Source of the DNA: Flavobacteriales bacterium UBA1995
GTDB lineage: Bacteria; Bacteroidota; Bacteroidia; Flavobacteriales_D; Sanyastnellaceae
Reading direction: 5' to 3'
Length of the DNA: 6,368 nt
NCBI GenBank assembly: GCA_002336475.1
Contig: DDCX01000036.1
Location: forward strand, 1,056 to 7,423
The notes beneath the pieces were generated by a model. It ran no database searches. It was not told the origin of the DNA and saw only the letters and a program-made list of their open reading frames with translations. Both the position numbers and the translations under genes were made by a program. Shown in pieces: positions 5,210 through 6,368 of the stretch; position 1 is the first letter of the stretch, and the number at the start of each line of letters is the position of its first letter.

Positions 5210-6368
5210 CAATCCATCATCTTTACTGCGGACAATTATCCGGATGAGGTGACATCGTGCATAGTCACCTTTAACGGTGATACCATTCTTAACGTTGACG
5301 GTTTAGCGTTGTTCCCAGGTGGAGCAGGCGACGTCAACACCTATTCAGTCGGAGCCTATGGCGCAGGCGATTACACGGTCTACATCAACGACACTTTCGG
5401 CGACGGAGGTACTGATATGAGCGTCGACTCAGCTCCTTTTAACTGCACAGGTGACTGCAGCGGCTCAGTAGGAGGCTCGGGTTCGACTTTCGTATTTACC
5501 CTAACATCTGATGTCCCCGGTTGTGATGACAGTGCAGCGTTGAACTACGATGAAACTGCTACCCTGAACGATGGGTCATGTCTCTACGACGTTTGCCCTG
5601 ACACAGATCAAACCATGGTATTTGTCAATATGACAGACTCATGGGGAGATGGTTGGAACGGAAACACTTATGAGGTGTATGCCGACGACGCTTTGATCGC
5701 TTCAGGCTCATTGGATGCGTCTGTGACGGGTACCGGTGGTAGCGGTGCTGGTCCAAATGCTGGTCAAGACACCATTTGTATCCCAGTGGGTGCTTGTTTC
5801 GAGGTAGTGAGTGGAGGGGGAAGCTTCCTCGGCGAGATTGGCTGGACCATGGTGAACGTTTACACCGGTGACGTCATCGCGAGCGACACTGGTGGTGGTA
5901 CAGTCAGTTTCTACTATGGCCTGACGGCTGAGGTCTGTGGTTGTACAGACGTAGAGGCTTTGAACTACGATGGCAATGCTACTGTCGATGATGGCAGCTG
6001 TGTTTTCCCGAGTTGTGACAACCCCGACGACGTGCTGGCACAATTCATGATGTACGACACCTTTGGTGACGGCTGGGACGGAGCGTCATATACGCTTTCA
6101 AACCAAGCTGGTGAGATCTTGAACTCTGGTTCTTTGGACGACGCTTTGTTCACCGTAGACCCAGGTGCCCAAGGGTATGACTTCTTCTGCCTTTCTACTA
6201 CCGAGTGCTACGTGCTCGAGATTTCCGGTGGTATCTATCCTGGAGAAAAAGAGTGGCAGATCATTGATTACAATACAGGATCAATTCTCTATGATTTCAC
6301 TGCCAACGACGGTTTTGGAATATTTGGAGTTGCAACAGGTGGAGTTGTTTGTGGATGTACGGACAGCA
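5135..6368 (+). CDS. Secreted DGWNG/Cys-repeat protein, paralogue of the upstream gene (3' end outside the window)
   Basis: ATG 5135 opens a frame with no stop to the window end: 411 complete codons plus one base. Residues 1-25 are a signal peptide. Residues 26-126 match the divergent N-terminal domain of the upstream protein. Then come a Cys repeat (129-149), a DGWNG domain (161-268, core MTDSWGDGWNGNTY), a second Cys repeat (269-289), a second DGWNG domain (302-406, core MYDTFGDGWDGASY) and the opening residues of a third repeat at 407 (GCTDS). Both complete repeats have Leu where most upstream copies have the internal Cys. The mature part seen contains one Lys (K372) and no Arg. The protein is probably exported, acidic and disulfide-bonded like its neighbour. 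Total length, C-terminal signal and ligand cannot be seen. Separate transcription is suggested by the terminator at 4957-4990. Confidence 0.93.
   Translation, partial: MNLRNLILRGTLSTFALALFASLQAQSIIFTADNYPDEVTSCIVTFNGDTILNVDGLALFPGGAGDVNTYSVGAYGAGDYTVYINDTFGDGGTDMSVDSAPFNCTGDCSGSVGGSGSTFVFTLTSDVPGCDDSAALNYDETATLNDGSCLYDVCPDTDQTMVFVNMTDSWGDGWNGNTYEVYADDALIASGSLDASVTGTGGSGAGPNAGQDTICIPVGACFEVVSGGGSFLGEIGWTMVNVYTGDVIASDTGGGTVSFYYGLTAEVCGCTDVEALNYDGNATVDDGSCVFPSCDNPDDVLAQFMMYDTFGDGWDGASYTLSNQAGEILNSGSLDDALFTVDPGAQGYDFFCLSTTECYVLEISGGIYPGEKEWQIIDYNTGSILYDFTANDGFGIFGVATGGVVCGCTDS
5519..5581 (+). repeat. Cys repeat 1 of the second protein
   Basis: Residues 129-149 start GCDDS and end NDGSC with the standard 21-residue spacing. 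Leu136 replaces the internal Cys (AALNYD). A trailing C154 follows. Confidence 0.88.
5615..5938 (+). other. First DGWNG-type domain of the second protein
   Basis: Residues 161-268. The first-half core is MTDSWGDGWNGNTYEV. A Gly/Ser-rich insertion (TGTGGSGAGPNAG, 198-210) precedes CIPVGACF, a one-residue-expanded CLxxGCY. The second half has GGGSFLGEIGWTMV (227-240). The order is canonical. Confidence 0.85.
5939..6001 (+). repeat. Cys repeat 2 of the second protein
   Basis: Residues 269-289 start GCTDV and end DDGSC. Leu276 replaces the internal Cys (EALNYD), and a trailing C294 follows. This is the same substitution as in the protein's first repeat. Confidence 0.88.
6038..6352 (+). other. 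Second DGWNG-type domain of the second protein
   Basis: Residues 302-406. The core is FMMYDTFGDGWDGASYTL, with Asp for Asn after Trp. FCLSTTECY (351-359) leads to the second half with PGEKEWQII (369-377), which holds the only Lys of the mature region seen. It ends GGVVC before a third repeat begins. Confidence 0.85.

Overview
The window looks like a stretch of a Bacteroidota chromosome, most likely a marine Flavobacteriales/Cryomorphaceae-type bacterium of roughly balanced GC. Three things suggest this: signal peptides that end in Ala-Gln, start codons without a Shine-Dalgarno sequence, and cysteine-rich 'GCTDP...NYDP...DDGSC' repeats joined to 'FGDGWNG' and PPC-like domains. I know these from secreted proteins of that group. 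The lineage is inferred from protein style and was not tested by a search.

Layout. Bases 3-242 hold the probable 3' end of an unrecognised + strand gene. Bases 243-449 are intergenic, with a weak Bacteroidota-type promoter candidate. Bases 450-4901 encode one very large secreted protein of 1483 residues. Bases 4902-5134 are intergenic and contain a strong hairpin terminator, then a second promoter candidate. Bases 5135-6368 encode the first 411 residues of a second secreted protein that is still open at the window edge; it is clearly a paralogue of the first.

The large protein has this order: signal peptide; divergent N-terminal domain; 21-residue Cys repeat (R1); DGWNG domain A; R2-R4; module-swapped DGWNG domain B; R5-R6; DGWNG domain C; R7; two PPC-like beta domains; R8; a third PPC-like domain; R9; DGWNG domain D; R10-R11; DGWNG domain E; R12-R13; and a single dockerin/EF-hand-like loop ending at the stop codon. 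Every pair of globular domains except PPC1/PPC2 is separated by one to three Cys repeats. The second protein starts with the same plan.

Both proteins are extraordinarily poor in Lys and Arg and rich in Asp/Glu. The large one also has about 90 cysteines. They are best read as disulfide-rigid, acidic, probably calcium-binding extracellular or surface proteins; ligand and function are unknown. No enzyme active site, mobile element, CRISPR array, tRNA or rRNA was seen.
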